The notes beneath the pieces are model-generated. The model did not search any database. It worked only from the letters and a program-made list of their open reading frames with translations, and was not told the DNA's origin. A DNA stretch of 64,000 nucleotides from Clytia hemisphaerica (Eukaryota > Cnidaria > Hydrozoa > Leptothecata > Clytiidae): positions 1 to 64,000 of the forward strand of contig CACVBU010000127.1 of assembly GCA_902728285.1 (NCBI GenBank), in the 5' to 3' direction. This document shows, one piece after another, positions 34,432 to 46,899 of this stretch (positions within the stretch are counted from its first letter, which is position 1; each line of letters begins with the position of its first letter). The position numbers and the translations under genes were made by a program.

Positions 34432-37400
34432 GGCATCAAAAGCGTTTTTGCTCAGCAGAAAAAGGTTAAAATCGATTCAAAATGCGATCATAAGGCTTGA
34501 AAAATGTTTTCATTCAGCATAAAAAGGTTATAATCGAATCTAAATACCATCCAAAGGCTTCAAAGGTGTTTTCGGTCAGCAGAAAGAGCTTAAAATTGAT
34601 TCTAAATACCACCCGCCTACTTCAAAAGTGTTTTTATTTAGCAGAAAACACTTAAAATCGATTTTAAAGCTTCAAAAGTGTTTTCGTTCAGCAGAAAATA
34701 CTTAAAATCGATTCTAAATACCACCTGAATGCTTAAGATGTGTTTTCCTTCAGCAGGAAAAGCTTTAAATCGATTCCAAATTCCATCTGAAGGATTGAAA
34801 ACTGTCTCCATTCAGAAGAAAAAGCTTTAAAATGACATCCCAATTCTTCAAAAGTGTTTTCGGTCAGCAGAAAGAGCTTAAAATTGATTCTAAATACCAC
34901 CCGACTGTTTCAAAAGTGTTTTCATTTAACAAAAACCGCTTAAAATTCATTTCAAATACCATCTGAAGGCATCAAAAGCGTTTTCGTTGAGCAGAAAAAG
35001 TTTAAAATCGATTCAAAATGCGATTACAAGGCTTCAAAAATGTTTTCATTCACTAGAAAACACTTAAAATAGATTTTAAAAGCTTCAATAGTGTTTTCGT
35101 TCAGTTGAAAAAGCTTAAAATCGATTCTAAATACCAACTGAATGCTTTAAGATGTGTTTTCCTTCAGCAGGAAAAGCTTCAAATCGATTTCAAATTCCAT
35201 CTGAAGGACTGAAAACTGTCTTCATTCAGAAGAAAAAGCTTTAAAATGTCATCCCGAGTCTTCTAAAGTGCTTTCATTCGGCAAAACAAGCTTAAAATTG
35301 ATTCTAAATACCATTCGCCTGCTTCAAAAGTGTTTTCATTCAAGCAGAAAACGCTTAAAATTGATTTCAAATACCATCTGAAGGCATCAAAAGCGTTTTC
35401 GTTGAGCAGAAAAAGTTTAAAATCGATTCAAAATGCGATTACAAGGCTTCAAAAATGTTTTCCTTCAGTAAAAAACACTTAAAATGAATTTTAAAGCTTC
35501 AAAAGTGTTTTCATTCAGCAGAAAATACTTAAAATCGATTCTAAATACCACCTGAATGCTTAAGATGTGTTTTCCTTCAGCAGGAAAAGCTTCAAATCGA
35601 TTCCAAATTCCATCTGAAGAATTGAAAACTGTCATCATCAGCAGAAGAAAAAGCTTTAAAAAGTCATCCCAAGTCTTCTAAAAGTGCTTTCATTCGGCAA
35701 AACAAGCTTAAAATTGATTCTAATACCATTCGCCTGCTTCAAAAGTGTTTTCATTCAAGCAGAAAACGCTTAAAATTGATTTCAAATACCATCTGAAGGC
35801 TTCAAAAGCGTTTTCGTTGAGCAGAAAAAGTTTAAAATCGATTCAATATGGGATTACAAGGCTTCAAAAATGTTTTCCTTCAGTAGAAAACACTTAAAAT
35901 GAATTTTAAAGCTTCAAAAGTGTTTTCATTCAGCAGAAAATACTTAAAATCGATTCTAAATACCACCTGAATGCTCAAGATGTGTTTTCCTTCAGCAGGA
36001 AAAGCTTTAAAATGTCATCCCAAGTCTTCTAAAAGTGCTTTCATTCGGCAAAACAAGAATAAAATTGATTCTAAATACCATTCGCCTGCTTCAAAAGTGT
36101 TTTCATTCAAGCAGAAAACGCTTAAAATTGATTTCAAATACCATCTGAAGGCTTCAAAAGCGTTTTCGTTGAGCAGAAAAAGTTTAAAATCGATTCAAAA
36201 TGCGATTACAAGGCTTCAAAAATGTTTTCCTTCAGTAGAAAACACTTAAAATGAATTTTAAAGCTTCAAAAGTGTTTTCATTCAGCAGAAAATACTTAAA
36301 ATCGATTCTAAATACCACCTGAATGCTTAAGATGTGTTTTCCTTCAGCAGGAAAAGCTTCAAATCGATTCCAAATTCCATCTGAAGGATTGAAAACTGTC
36401 ATCATTCAGCAGAAAAAGCTTTAAAAAGTCATCCCAAGTCTTCTAAAAGTGCTTTCATTCGGCAAAACAAGCTTAAAATTGATTCTAATACCATTCGCCT
36501 GCTTCAAAAGTGTTTTCATTCAGCAGAAAACGCTTAAAATTGATTTCAAATACCATCTGAAGGCTTCAAAAGCGTTTTCGTTGAGCAGAAAAAGTTTAAA
36601 ATCGATTCAAAGTGCGATTACAAGGCTTCAAAAATCTTTTCCTTCAGTAGAAAACACTTAAAATGAATTTTAAAGCTTCAAAAGTGTTTTCATTCAGCAG
36701 AAAATACTTAAAATCGATTCTAAATACCACCTGAATGCTTAAGATGTGTTTTCCTTCAGCAGGAAAAGCTTTAAATCGATTCCAAATTCCATCTGAAGGA
36801 TTGAAAACTGTCTCCATTCAGAAGAAAAAGCTTTAAAATGACATCCCAATTCTTCAAAAGTGTTTTCGGTCAGCAGAAAGAGCTTAAAATTGATTCTAAA
36901 TACCATTCGCCTGTTTCAAAAGTGTTTTCATTTAACAAAAACCGCTTAAAATTCATTTCAAATACCATCTGAAGGCATCAAAAGCGTTTTCGTTGAGCAG
37001 AAAAAGTTTAAAATCGATTCAAAATGCGATTACAAGGCTTCAAAAATGTTTTCCTTCAGTAGAAAACACTTAAAATGAATTTTAAAGCTTCAAAAGTGTT
37101 TTCATTCAGCAGAAAATACTTAAAATCGATTCTAAATACCACCTGAATGCTTAAGATGTGTTTTCCTTCAGCAGGAAAAGCTTCAAATCGATTCCAAATT
37201 CCATCTGAAGGATTGAAAACTGTCATCATTCAGCAGAAAAAGCTTTAAAAAGTCATCCCAAGTCTTCTAAAAGTGCTTTCATTCGGCAAAACAAGCTTAA
37301 AATTGATTCTAATACCATTCGCCTGCTTCAAAAGTGTTTTCATTCAAGCAGAAAACGCTTTAAAAATTGATTTCAAATACCATCTGAAGGCTTCAAAAGC

Positions 37401-39120
37401 GTTTTCGTTGAGCAGAAAAAGTTTAAAATCGATTCAAAATGCGATTACAAGGCTTCAAAAATGTTTTCCTTCAGTAGAAAACACTTAAAATGAATTTTAA
37501 AGCTTCAAAAGTGTTTTCTTTCAGCAGAAAATACTTAAAATCGATTCTAAATACCACCTGAATGCTTAAGATGTGTTTTCCTTCAGCAGGAAAATCTTTA
37601 AATCGTTTCCAAATTCCATCTAAAAGATTGAAAACTGTCTTTATTCAGAAGAAAAAGCTTTAAAATGACATCCCGATTCTTCAAAAGTGTTTTCGGTCAG
37701 CAAAAATAGCTTAAAATTGATTCTAAGTACCACCCCACCGTTTCAAAAGTGTTTTCATTCTGCAGAAAACGCTTAAAATTCATTTCAAATACCATCTGAA
37801 GGCTTCAAAAGTGTTTTCGCTCAGCAGAAAAGTTTAAGATCTATTCTAAATGCGATCTTATGGCTTCAAAAGCGTTTTCGTTGAGCAGAAAAAGTTTAAA
37901 ATCGATTCAAAATGCTATCATAAGGCTTGAAAATTGTTTTCATTCAGCAAAAAACCTTAAAATTGATTCTAAATACCATCTGAATGCTTTAAGATGTGTT
38001 TTCCTTCAGCAGGAATAGCTTTAAATCGATCCCAAATTCCATCTAAAGGATTGAAAACTGTCTTCATTCAGCAGAAAAAGCTTAAAATTGATTCTAAATA
38101 CCACCCGACTGCTTCAAAAGTGTTTTCATTCTGCAGAAGACGCTTAAAATTCATTTCAAATACCATCTTAAGGCATCAAAAGCGTTTTGTTCAGCAGAAA
38201 AAGCACAAAATCTATTGTAAATGCGATCTTAAAGCTTCAAGAGCGTTTTGGTTGAGCAGAAAAAGGTTAAAATCGATTCAAAATGCGATCATAAGGCTTG
38301 AAAAATGTTTTCATTCAGCAAAAAAAGCTTAAAATTGATTCTAAATATCACCCGACTGCTTCAAAAGTGTTTTCATTCTGCAGAAAACGCTTAAAATTCA
38401 TTTCAAATACCATCTGAAGGCATCAAAAGCGTTTTGTTCAGCAGAAAAAGTACAAAATCTATTCTAAATACGAATTTATGGCATAAAAAGCGTTTAGTTG
38501 AGCAGAATAAGGTTAAAATCGATTCAGAATGCGATCATAAGGCTTTAAAAATGTTTTCATTCAGCAGAAGAAACTTAAAATCCAAATACCACCCAAAGGC
38601 TTCAAAAGTGTTTTCATTTAACAAAAACCGCTTAAAATTGATTTCAAATACCATCTGAAGGCTTCAAAAGCGTTTTCGTTGAGCAGAGAAAGTTTAAAAT
38701 CGATTCAAAATGCGATCACAAGGCTTGAAAAATGTTTTCCTTCAGTAGAAAACACTTAAAATGAATTTTAAAGCTTCGAAAGTGTTTTCGTTTAGCAAAA
38801 AAAGCTTAAAATCGATTCTAAATACCACCTGAATGCTTCAAGATGTGTTTTCCTTCAGCAGGAAAAGCTTCAAATCGATTCCAAATTCCATCTGAAGGAT
38901 TGAAAACTGTCATCATTCAGCAGAAAAAGCTTTAAAATGTCATCCCAAGTCTTCTAAAAGTGCTTTCATTCGGCAAAACAAGCTTAAAATTGATTCTAAT
39001 ACCATTCACCTGCTTCAAAATTGTTTTCATTCAGCAGAAAACCCTTAAGGCTTCAAAAGCGTTTTCGTTCAGCAGAAAAAGCTTAAAATCTATTTTAAAA
39101 TGTCATCCCGAGTCTTCGAA
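34432..39120. repeat. Satellite array: about 60-bp monomer, about 413-bp higher-order unit
   Basis: The basic monomer contains TTCAAAAGTGTTTTCATTCA, then GCAGAAAA(C/A)(G/A)CTTAAAAT and GATT(C/T)(C/T)AAATACCA. About seven diverged monomers form a longer unit. A variant with CATTCGGCAAAACAAG recurs with spacings near 415, 351, 414 and 824 (two units) between 35251 and 37255. The spacing of 351 fits loss of one monomer. Several plus-strand ORFs of 60-112 codons (35971-38658) are the same peptide repeated and are not genes. Shorter runs of the same monomer occur at about 26535-26800 and 28066-28150. Confidence 0.85.
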
Positions 39121-39162
39121 AGTGGTAGATTTTCATTAAAATCGATAATTCTCAAAAAAAAA

Positions 39163-40490
39163 TTTGTGTCACTACAATGTTTCTGTGTCACTTTTTGCAC
39201 CAAGCTCATCAAAGCCCGTATAACTTTAAAGAAATCGATTTCGGGATCGAACAAGTCATAAAAAAGGCCAAATATTTCAATCTTAACATAAAGATCTCAA
39301 CAAAAAGATGGGATTCCGGATTTCCACAACGTACCGAAAATACCGGAAATGTAGATTTTTTCAAGAAGACGAATTAATACAAAATAGGATTGAAATATCT
39401 AAAGAGCTAAACGTAATATCATCAAAGCCTAAAGAAAGCCAAAAATTGATCATGAGGTCTAGAATCAACAAAAGGTATGGGCTGATACTATAGACTCAGT
39501 ATATTATCGTGAAGACGGGATAATCCCGGAATGGCCGGAATATTTCGGAAAGTTCGAAAGACAAAAAAAAAACCTTTGGATCTCTAGCTCGTAAAAGTTA
39601 ATAGAAAGCAATTTTGATATAATATTAAAAAATGTCCCACAATGTTTTGACTTTTTGAGCCGAGAATGGTTTTATATTTTTATTAAATTGAGAATTCTCA
39701 ACAATTTTCTTGTCTCCCCCAGGCTCGGATACAGGAGGTAGGCTATCTTATTCATGGAGAGTAATTAGTTTATATATAAGGTAATACGATAATAAAGTGC
39801 ACTCTCCTCCATTGGTTATAGCCTCCCTCTGTATCCGAGCCTGGTCCCCACAATATTTGTGTGTAACTTTTTGCACCAAGCACATCAAAGCCCGTAGAAC
39901 TTAAAGAAATCGATTTTGGGATCGAACAAGTGATGAAAAAAGGCCAAATATTTCAATCTTAACATAAGATCTTAACCAAAATATGGGATTCCGGACTTTC
40001 CACAAAGTGCCGAAAATCCGTAAACGTATTTTTTTTCAAAAGGACGATTTAAGACAAAATAAGATTAAAGTATCTAAACAGCTAAACAATATCATCAAAG
40101 ACTGAAGAAAGAAAACTGACCATGATGCCTAGAATCAACAAAAGGTATGGACTGATACTGTAGACTCAGTATATTATCGAGAGGACCGGATATTCCTGGA
40201 ATGGCCGGAATATTTCGGAAAGTTCAAAAAAACTAAAAAAACCTTTGAAATTCTAGCTCAGAAAACTTACTAGGAAGCAATTTTGATATGATAATCGAAA
40301 AAGTCCAACAATGTTTGTGTGTGACTTTTTGAGCCGAGAATGGTTTATTTTCATTAAAATCGAGAATTCTCAACAATTCTCTTGTGTCCCTGCAATGTTT
40401 GTGTGTCACCTTTTGCACCAAGCTCATCCAAGCCTGTAGAACTTAAAGAAATCGATTTTGGTATCGAACAAGTGATTCCAAAAGGCTGAC
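39163..40490. repeat. Tandem repeat of about 543 bp, two and a part units
   Basis: CTTTTTGCACCAAGC and AGAAATCGATTT recur at about 39195, 39868 and 40410. The first interval is longer by about the length of the MITE at 39720-39843. Adjusted period is about 543. Confidence 0.75.
39720..39843. mobile_element. MITE nested in the 543-bp repeat
   Basis: The ends CAGGCTCGGATACAG and CTGTATCCGAGCCTG are inverted. The unit interrupts the first 543-bp repeat, while the second repeat shows the uninterrupted site at about 40380. A TCCCC remnant of the target is present on both sides, offset by one base. Confidence 0.65.
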
Positions 40491-40620
40491 AATGTACATG
40501 TTATCTATTTTATCTACCGTTTTTCAGACCAATTCGTCAACTGTGACCCTGGGAAATATATTGTTTCTACTCAATAAAAAAAGAAAATTATAAACAGCTG
40601 TTATCAAGTTAGCATTCCGA

Positions 40621-40800
40621 CTCCGAGGACTTATGACACACCTTTTAACATGAACCTGCATTCCGAGGACTTATGATACACACCTTTGACACAAACCTGC
40701 ATTCTGAGGACTCGTGACACACTTTTGACTTTAACCTGCATTCAGAGGACCTATGACACACCTTTGACATAAACCTGCATTCCGAGGACTTGATAACACA
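40621..40800. repeat. Tandem repeat, about five units of 40 bp
   Basis: CCGAGGACTTATGACACACC followed by AACCTGCATT recurs at 40625, 40665, 40706, 40745 and 40784. Confidence 0.85.
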
Positions 40801-41094
40801 TCGCTTGTTCAAGCCAACAATGTGAGGACGTCCTCACAAAGAAGGACTGGGCAAGCGAAATCATTAATTTTGATATATTATTTACTGAGGATTGATTAGA
40901 ATTATAGATCAACTATTTTGAGTTAAATATGATTAAAAAGGAGTCTTCTACCTAAAAATTAGCAAAAATAAGAATTGACACAATTTGTGTCCAAACCAGC
41001 ATACTAAGGACCTAACCTAAAAGTTAAAGTATCAACAAAAATTGTCTTATTTACCCCTAAAATGAGGTTTAAATTCATTTTTAAAAAAGTTACA

Positions 41095-41220
41095 AAGTGA
41101 GGACCTGATCTCAGGTCCTCACTTTGCAGGAGGTCCTCACTTTAACGGTTACAACACACACAGGTCCTTGGTATGTAGGATTCGCTAACACACACACACA
41201 CATACATACATACATTGTCA
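41095..41220. repeat. Right edge of the satellite block with inverted GAGGACCT motifs and CA/CATA runs
   Basis: Contains AGGTCCTCACTTTAACGG, the reverse complement of the CCGTTAAAGTGAGGACCT phrase at the left edge (about 23131-23150), then ACACAC and CATACATACATA microsatellites. Confidence 0.6.
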
Positions 41221-41459
41221 GATTCTAGCTCAACTGAAGTTGAGAACAAAAATTAATATCAAAAATAAAAAATTAAAACTCAAAAAATAGCACCGTAGCT
41301 GATTGTACTGTCACAGAGAGTATTTTATACAAGGCTTTTGAACTAAAAGTAATTTGATGTGTCTTAAAAAAAAATCTTCTAGAATTTTTCAACATAAGTA
41401 TCTGTGAAAATAGACCCTCTCTTAAATTAATAATAAAAAGCTCCAGCATAAAAAGAACG

Positions 41460-41765
41460 ATGAAGAGCGGTGGAATTTGGCACAGGCACCCTTGAGAATA
41501 AACTCTAATTGACTTCCAATAGTTTCCAATTTCAAAGATGAACCCTCTCCCCCACAGGACCCCATTTTGTCATTTTGGCCGAAATGAGGTTTGACGGTTG
41601 CCAATTTTTAGAGGGAGCACACTGCGACGGAGAGCAGTAAGATTTGGCACAGAAATCCTTGAGAATAAACTCTATTGACTTCCAATAGTTTCCAATTCCA
41701 AAAGTAATCACAGGAACTTCAAAAACCAAATTTGAGAATATCAAAAGAATATCAAACGTCAAACG
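41460..41765. repeat. Tandem duplication of about 167 bp
   Basis: Two units share TTGGCACAG, TTGAGAATAAACTCTA and TTGACTTCCAATAGTTTCCA, with starts near 41466 and 41632. Confidence 0.7.
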
Positions 41766-42825
41766 TAGAATATCAAACCAACTTCAACTTAATATCGAAT
41801 CATATTTTATCGAATCTGGATGGGAATAATAGTGTAATGTTTGCTTGATCTCAAACCACAAAGTCTTTCTCATTTCATGAAGAATAATTAAAAAACTCCT
41901 AAAAATAATGTGTCTGTTCTTCACGTTGTAAAGTCTAAAAGTTAAAATAATTCGAAGTCTAAATGTTGTTCTTCACACCGTTCCTCCTCAACGAATTTTA
42001 CTGACCACCACAAGCACCAAAGCAAATATTTCAATCTTTTTTGTAAAAGCGTTACTCAAATAATTGAACAGTCAGTGTATTGGCTGACAACGTGACAAAA
42101 AATCTTTGTTTGGCAATAATATCCGCTGAATGTTAAGTTTAACCATGACATATAATTCCAATTAAATTATAGTGTCTAAAAAGTTAAAATATTTCGAAAT
42201 CCGAATGTTGTTTTAAATCTGACTTGACTGTTGCAGTTGATATTTGGTTTAATCAAGTCACAAGAACAGTTTTCCATGAAATTAATTGATGTAATAGGAA
42301 TAGTTACTCCAATCAATTATCACAAAAAAGTGCTATGAAGTTTGGATGCCACAATGTCTATGTAAACAACCATCAGACCATTTATCGAAAATTTCAGTTG
42401 ACAGCCACATCAGCAAGTAGAGGATAAGACAGCTCTCACCTCTCCCAGAGAAAGTGGTAAAAAACCTCAAGAATGATACTCGAGTAAAATTTCTAATAGT
42501 GTGAACAGTAGCAACGTCATTTTCCAAGCAAAAGATGACTTTCAGCTTTAAAAAAATCGGCAGGATCGCTTCTTCGTAAAGACGAAAGACAGATCTGGAC
42601 TTATTTCGTACTTTCCAGTCTCTTGTTCGTAGTTTTTCTGACTTTCTGGTTCTGTGTGAGTTATTTACTATGTTTATTTTTTTTTTTTTTATTAATTAAT
42701 TGTCTTTCAGGCTCTTCCATATTTTACAATGGCTATTCGTCCTATGTAAAAATAATCATATTTAAATAAAAAGATAATTATATTCTATGAAAAAAATATG
42801 CTGTAGAAACAAAACACACACACAC

Positions 42826-42866
<41 letters not shown>

Positions 42867-43756
42867 AACTCAAGAATACTGTAGTGACAGAGCTCACAAA
42901 ATTGCAGATTGTAAAACCGTAAAACTGTAGAAACAAAACACAAAACAAAACTCAAGGATACTGAACTGACAGAGCTCGCAAAATTGCAGAAGAAAAAAAA
43001 CAAACAAAAACAGGAAGTATACTGAGTATAGATTGTTGTAGTCTACACAATAGACAGATCCAGGCTTTTAGGCCTTACTCTTGGTCTATAGGCACTGCTA
43101 TACGCGACCACTAGTGACCCCCACCGGGAATTGCTTATTAATAGGTTTAAACATAATAGACAACATTCACAAAAGATGTTTATCAATAGAGATTTTAAAT
43201 AAAAGAATGTTTAAAACACAGCTGATTGGCTTAAGTTTCGAAGCTCTCTATTGTTTCATTAAAACCTCAGTGCGCATGCGATTTATCTGGAGAATTTCAA
43301 TATTCAAAACAAGAGCAGTGCTCATAGCCCGAAGAGTAGGAGTTTTACGCTCGAAACGAAGGAAGATATGACGTAGCCTAAGATTGTTGGTGTTGAAGTG
43401 ATTGACTAGGAAAAGTTCGGTTGAGTTGTAATAGTATTGAAGTGGCTAATCCTGCGAAAATTTCAGTGTTGATCAGACCACCAGACTAAAATATCAAGTA
43501 AATATTGTAAGGTAAATATTAATAATATAACCACTAGACCTCATGATCATAGAATCTACAATATATAATAAAAATTTTGAAAGTGAGTGAGGTGCCAAGA
43601 AAAAAAACAAAAAAACTGGCACGACCCGAAAAACGTTGCTAAGACTTGAAAATGATGAGAAATTGTAGAGTTGAATACTGCTAACTCGAACGAAGAAAAC
43701 TATAAGATTGAGTAATGTATAGATTGCTGTGAGGTTACCGATTGTAGAAAAAAAAT
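41766..43756. other. AT-rich stretch with poly(A) and small duplications
   Basis: No gene supported. A run of 38 A (42828-42865) sits inside a duplicated segment of about 115 bp (GTAGAAACAAAACAC and GACAGAGCTC phrases at about 42800-42900 and 42925-42990). The minus-strand ORF through the A run is almost pure phenylalanine and is rejected. The part above 43000 may be 3' sequence of the LINE. Confidence 0.5.
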
Positions 43757-44991
43757 TTAGATATAACGTGTATAAAATATTGCCAGACTACGATCTAATA
43801 AATACTTTTTTAAAATATTGCGAAATTTTTTGTGATCAGGTTCTTCCCTGATCGCTTTTGGAATATCATTCAAAAGGCGACTTGCCTTGCCAACAAATAA
43901 TTTTTCCGATACATTAGTCTCGTATTTAGATTCAACTTCCTGAACATTACGAGTATTACGTCCAGCGACTCTTAATTTAAAACCTTTCAAGTACGATGGA
44001 AACTCATCCTGGTGATAATCGATTTGTGTGCGAGTTTCAAAAGTTCAAAATTAATTTGCTGCTGGATCGGTAACCAACCAAGCTGTACTACATCCTCGAT
44101 TGTAGAATATCTCAGCGTCACAAAAGCTGCAATTCTGCATAGCAGTTTATCAAGTTTTTTCAACTGGATTTGTGGCAGGTTCCAGAACAATGAACAACAG
44201 TAGTGTAACTTCGATATAAGAAGGGCTTCGGCCAGTTGCTTCCGCAGACGAAAAGTTGCTGTACGACGAAGATAGCGTAGAACGTATAATTTTGCGTAAA
44301 TTGATTGAAAGAGTTTGTCGATATGAGTTTGCCAATTTAGATTTTGATCGAATTGGATGCCAAGAAGTTTATAAACGGTAACTCGTTCTATCAGTTGGTC
44401 TGTGTGATAGATATGAAAGGTTGCGTGATCGAGGTTCATGAAATCGTGAAGGTTTGACATTCTCAGTGTTGACAGTAGCATGATTTTGGTTTTTTTGTTG
44501 TTAAACGCCAGATTATTAGTGCTTGACCATTCTCTAAGTTGGTTTAAACGATGTGTTAAGTTGACGATTGAAGCTGGGAGGTTTACTGTCTTACAGTGTT
44601 CATAGATAGTAGTGTCGTCTGCATATTGGTTTTTACTCCCACCATCAACGTTATCTTGCAGGTCGACTAGAATTGGTCCAAGTATAGAGCCTTGAGGTAC
44701 CCCAAACGATACAGTTCCGTAGTAAGATTTTTTGTCGTCAATCTGGACGAATTGGCGACGATTACATAAGTACGAAAGCATAAGCATGGCAGCACTGTTC
44801 GAAAAGCCTATCTTTCGTAGTTTTACCAGTAGCGTTTTGTAATCGACGGTATCGAAGGCTTTGGAATAATCAAGAAAGGCGGCTAGTGCGACTTCTCGTA
44901 TCTTCATTAGGAGCGTTTCGGTAGAATGAGTGACGCTTGCGGAAACCAGACATGGTTTGTTGATATATCTGGTTTCTTTCGATGTACTCAA
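43757..44991 (-). pseudogene. LINE reverse transcriptase, catalytic part and C-terminus (frameshifted)
   Basis: The main frame (44991-43987) carries F-L-D-Y-S-K-A-F-D-T-V, G-V-P-Q-G-S-I-L-G-P and the catalytic Y-A-D-D box, then the thumb-like region. The last 77 codons (43990-43757) overlap in another frame and contain the typical C-terminal phrase ending in L-L-N-D-I-P-K-A-I-R. The Y-A-D-D residues are intact, so decay here is by frameshift rather than loss of the active site. Confidence 0.85.
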
Positions 44992-45664
44992 CGATCTGCT
45001 TTGCCATTAAACGTTCGTAAAGTTTTGATAAGATAGGCAAAACAGTGACGGGTCTGAATTGGTCAGGAGTGACGGACTGTTCAGTTTTTGGAATCGGTGT
45101 TACTTTACCGATTTTCCATTGCTGATGGAAAGTGGTTTGAGCGATCCCTGTGTTTATGATATGAGTTAGTGGTGACGCTAGATGGTCGGCGATAGGTTTG
45201 ATCAGCGATACTGGTAGATTGTCATACCCGGCGGAGCAGTCACTTCGAAGATTCTTTATTTCTTTGACAACTTGATCATAAGTGACGGGTTGAAACTCAA
45301 ATTCCTGATCAACCTCAGTGACGAAATTTCGAAGAAGATGTTGGATTTCTTCAGTGGAAGTTGGTTGCGATCCAAGGATTCTTGGTGCCGTGGATAGGTA
45401 GTGTGCATTTAGTACGGATGGTTGGATATTTATCACACTTTTTGTTGGATTGAGAATTCGATGAATCAGCCTCCAGATTTCTTTTGGTTTTTTCGATGAA
45501 AGAAGTCTGCGGTAGAAAGTCTTTTTAGTGTGTTTTATCTTTCTTTTTAATGCATTGCGAGCGTCACGAAATTCGTTCCAGTCGGAGTCTGATTGAGTTC
45601 GATGAGCAGCAATGCGCTTCTCGTGGCAGCTTTGCTGTAGATCGTTGATTTGTAAGTCTTTCAT
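44870..45664 (-). pseudogene. LINE linker and reverse transcriptase fingers
   Basis: Contains the pre-RT linker and the fingers motifs W-K-I-G-K-V-T-P-I-P-K, Q-F-R-P-V-T-V-L-P and S-G-F-R-K. The open frame in fact continues upstream of the ATG at 45664 to about 45755 (E-R-H-A-P-L-K-R, A-P-W), where it meets the endonuclease frame through a one-base shift. Confidence 0.85.
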
Positions 45665-45750
45665 CCAGGGTGCTTGCGGACGAGTGACTCTGATTCTTTT
45701 TAAGGGTGCGTGGCGTTCGACGCACTCAAAGAGTAGATGATTGAGTGTGC

Positions 45751-46899
45751 TTATAGACTATCATCTGTACAATTGGTTGCATAAACGAGATTGAACGGTA
45801 GGGTGGAAGCATCAGCTACGTATGTAGGTAAGTTGAAGTTTCTCATGTCACGTATTACTTTGTACCGTGGTTCGAATCGGGCGACACGAGTATTCAAGCA
45901 GGCAAACACGGCATCATGATCACTGATTTCTGGTGTTGGTAGAACTTCGCAGAATTTGACTTTGCATGACGAGTTGGTCGAAATGTGGTCAATGAGCGAC
46001 ACTCCTTTACGTGATGGAGATTTTACATGCTGGGTGAGGTCGAACGAACGAAGGGTTTCGAGATACGAATCTTTTATTTGAGAGTTCGATAATAGATCGA
46101 TATTAAAATCACCCGTTATTACCACGTTTCCCGTCGAGTCAAGAATAGCTGTTCCAACGATTCTGTCGAAGCTTTCAAGCCAATCCACTTTTTCTTGGTT
46201 CGTGAAGTTCGGTTGATACGCAACATTGAGGAGTAGTTTAGAATGTTTGTTTTTTCCTTCAATTTCAACCCATAGATGTTCGAGGGCTGGGTTGATGTTG
46301 GTGATATCTTTGCGTATTTTATGCTTGATGTCATCTTTGATGTATATGCCGACACCGCCACCACGTCTGTTGTCTCGGTTATGATAATAAAGTTTGTAAC
46401 CTTCAATTTTAACATAATCAAGCAAGAAAGGATTGTCTTTTAGCCAGGTTTCGGTGAGTGTTACCGCATCGAATTTGTATTTATTAACAAAGAGCACAAA
46501 TTCATCGAACGTGGATACCATGGACTGTGTATTGATGTGAGCGATGCTAAACAAATGTCTATTTTCATTGAGTTTTTCGAATTGTAGATCTTGGAATTGT
46601 TCTTGTTGGATCTCTTGATCAATAAGCGAAAGATCTCGTACGTTGCAGAATGGTAATACAGATGGTAAGCATTGGGAACACATCCAACCAGTGATTGTCG
46701 AATTGCGCTTCGGGTCGACGCATCGAAGATGGGTCTTTTGTTGGCAGCGACAGCAGGTCACAAGTTTACTGTTTTTGCGTACTGTTTTGGCACACAAAGT
46801 ACATAGAGATGGCCCAGGATTGGATTCAATATCGCCTGACAAAAGGATATCGGTACCTGAGATGTTAAGCTGGAACGAAGCAATATGGTTGGCATACAA
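45751..46899 (-). pseudogene. LINE PHD-like finger and AP endonuclease domain
   Basis: After the 2A motif come C-x-x-C pairs of a PHD-like finger (about residues 31-80, C4HC3 pattern), then the exonuclease-endonuclease-phosphatase fold: I-A-H-I-N-T-Q-S, L-T-E-T-W-L (catalytic E), G-G-G-V-G-I-Y, G-D-F-N-I-D (catalytic D/N) and S-D-H (catalytic D/H). All key residues are present. The frame has no ATG before the finger; the listed start is TTG and the open frame extends a further 20 or so codons upstream, so the true N-terminus is unclear. Confidence 0.9.
46810..46836 (-). other. 2A-like ribosome-skipping motif
   Basis: The nine residues G-D-I-E-S-N-P-G-P at positions 22-30 of the LINE frame fit the 2A consensus D-[VI]-E-x-N-P-G-P exactly. 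They are preceded by the leucine-containing stretch typical of active 2A peptides. In this family 2A causes the ribosome to skip the last glycyl-prolyl bond. Activity here is inferred, not shown. Confidence 0.85.

Noticed and set aside
35971..38658. Five plus-strand ORFs of 70-112 codons with similar peptides
   Set aside because: All lie in the 60-bp satellite and repeat the same peptide; no start context or splice signals.
34432..39120. Regular repeats as a possible CRISPR array
   Set aside because: The repeats are contiguous diverged monomers without unique spacers, in a eukaryotic setting; this is satellite DNA.
42785..43003. 72-codon minus ORF with a long phenylalanine run
   Set aside because: Translation of a run of 38 A on the plus strand.
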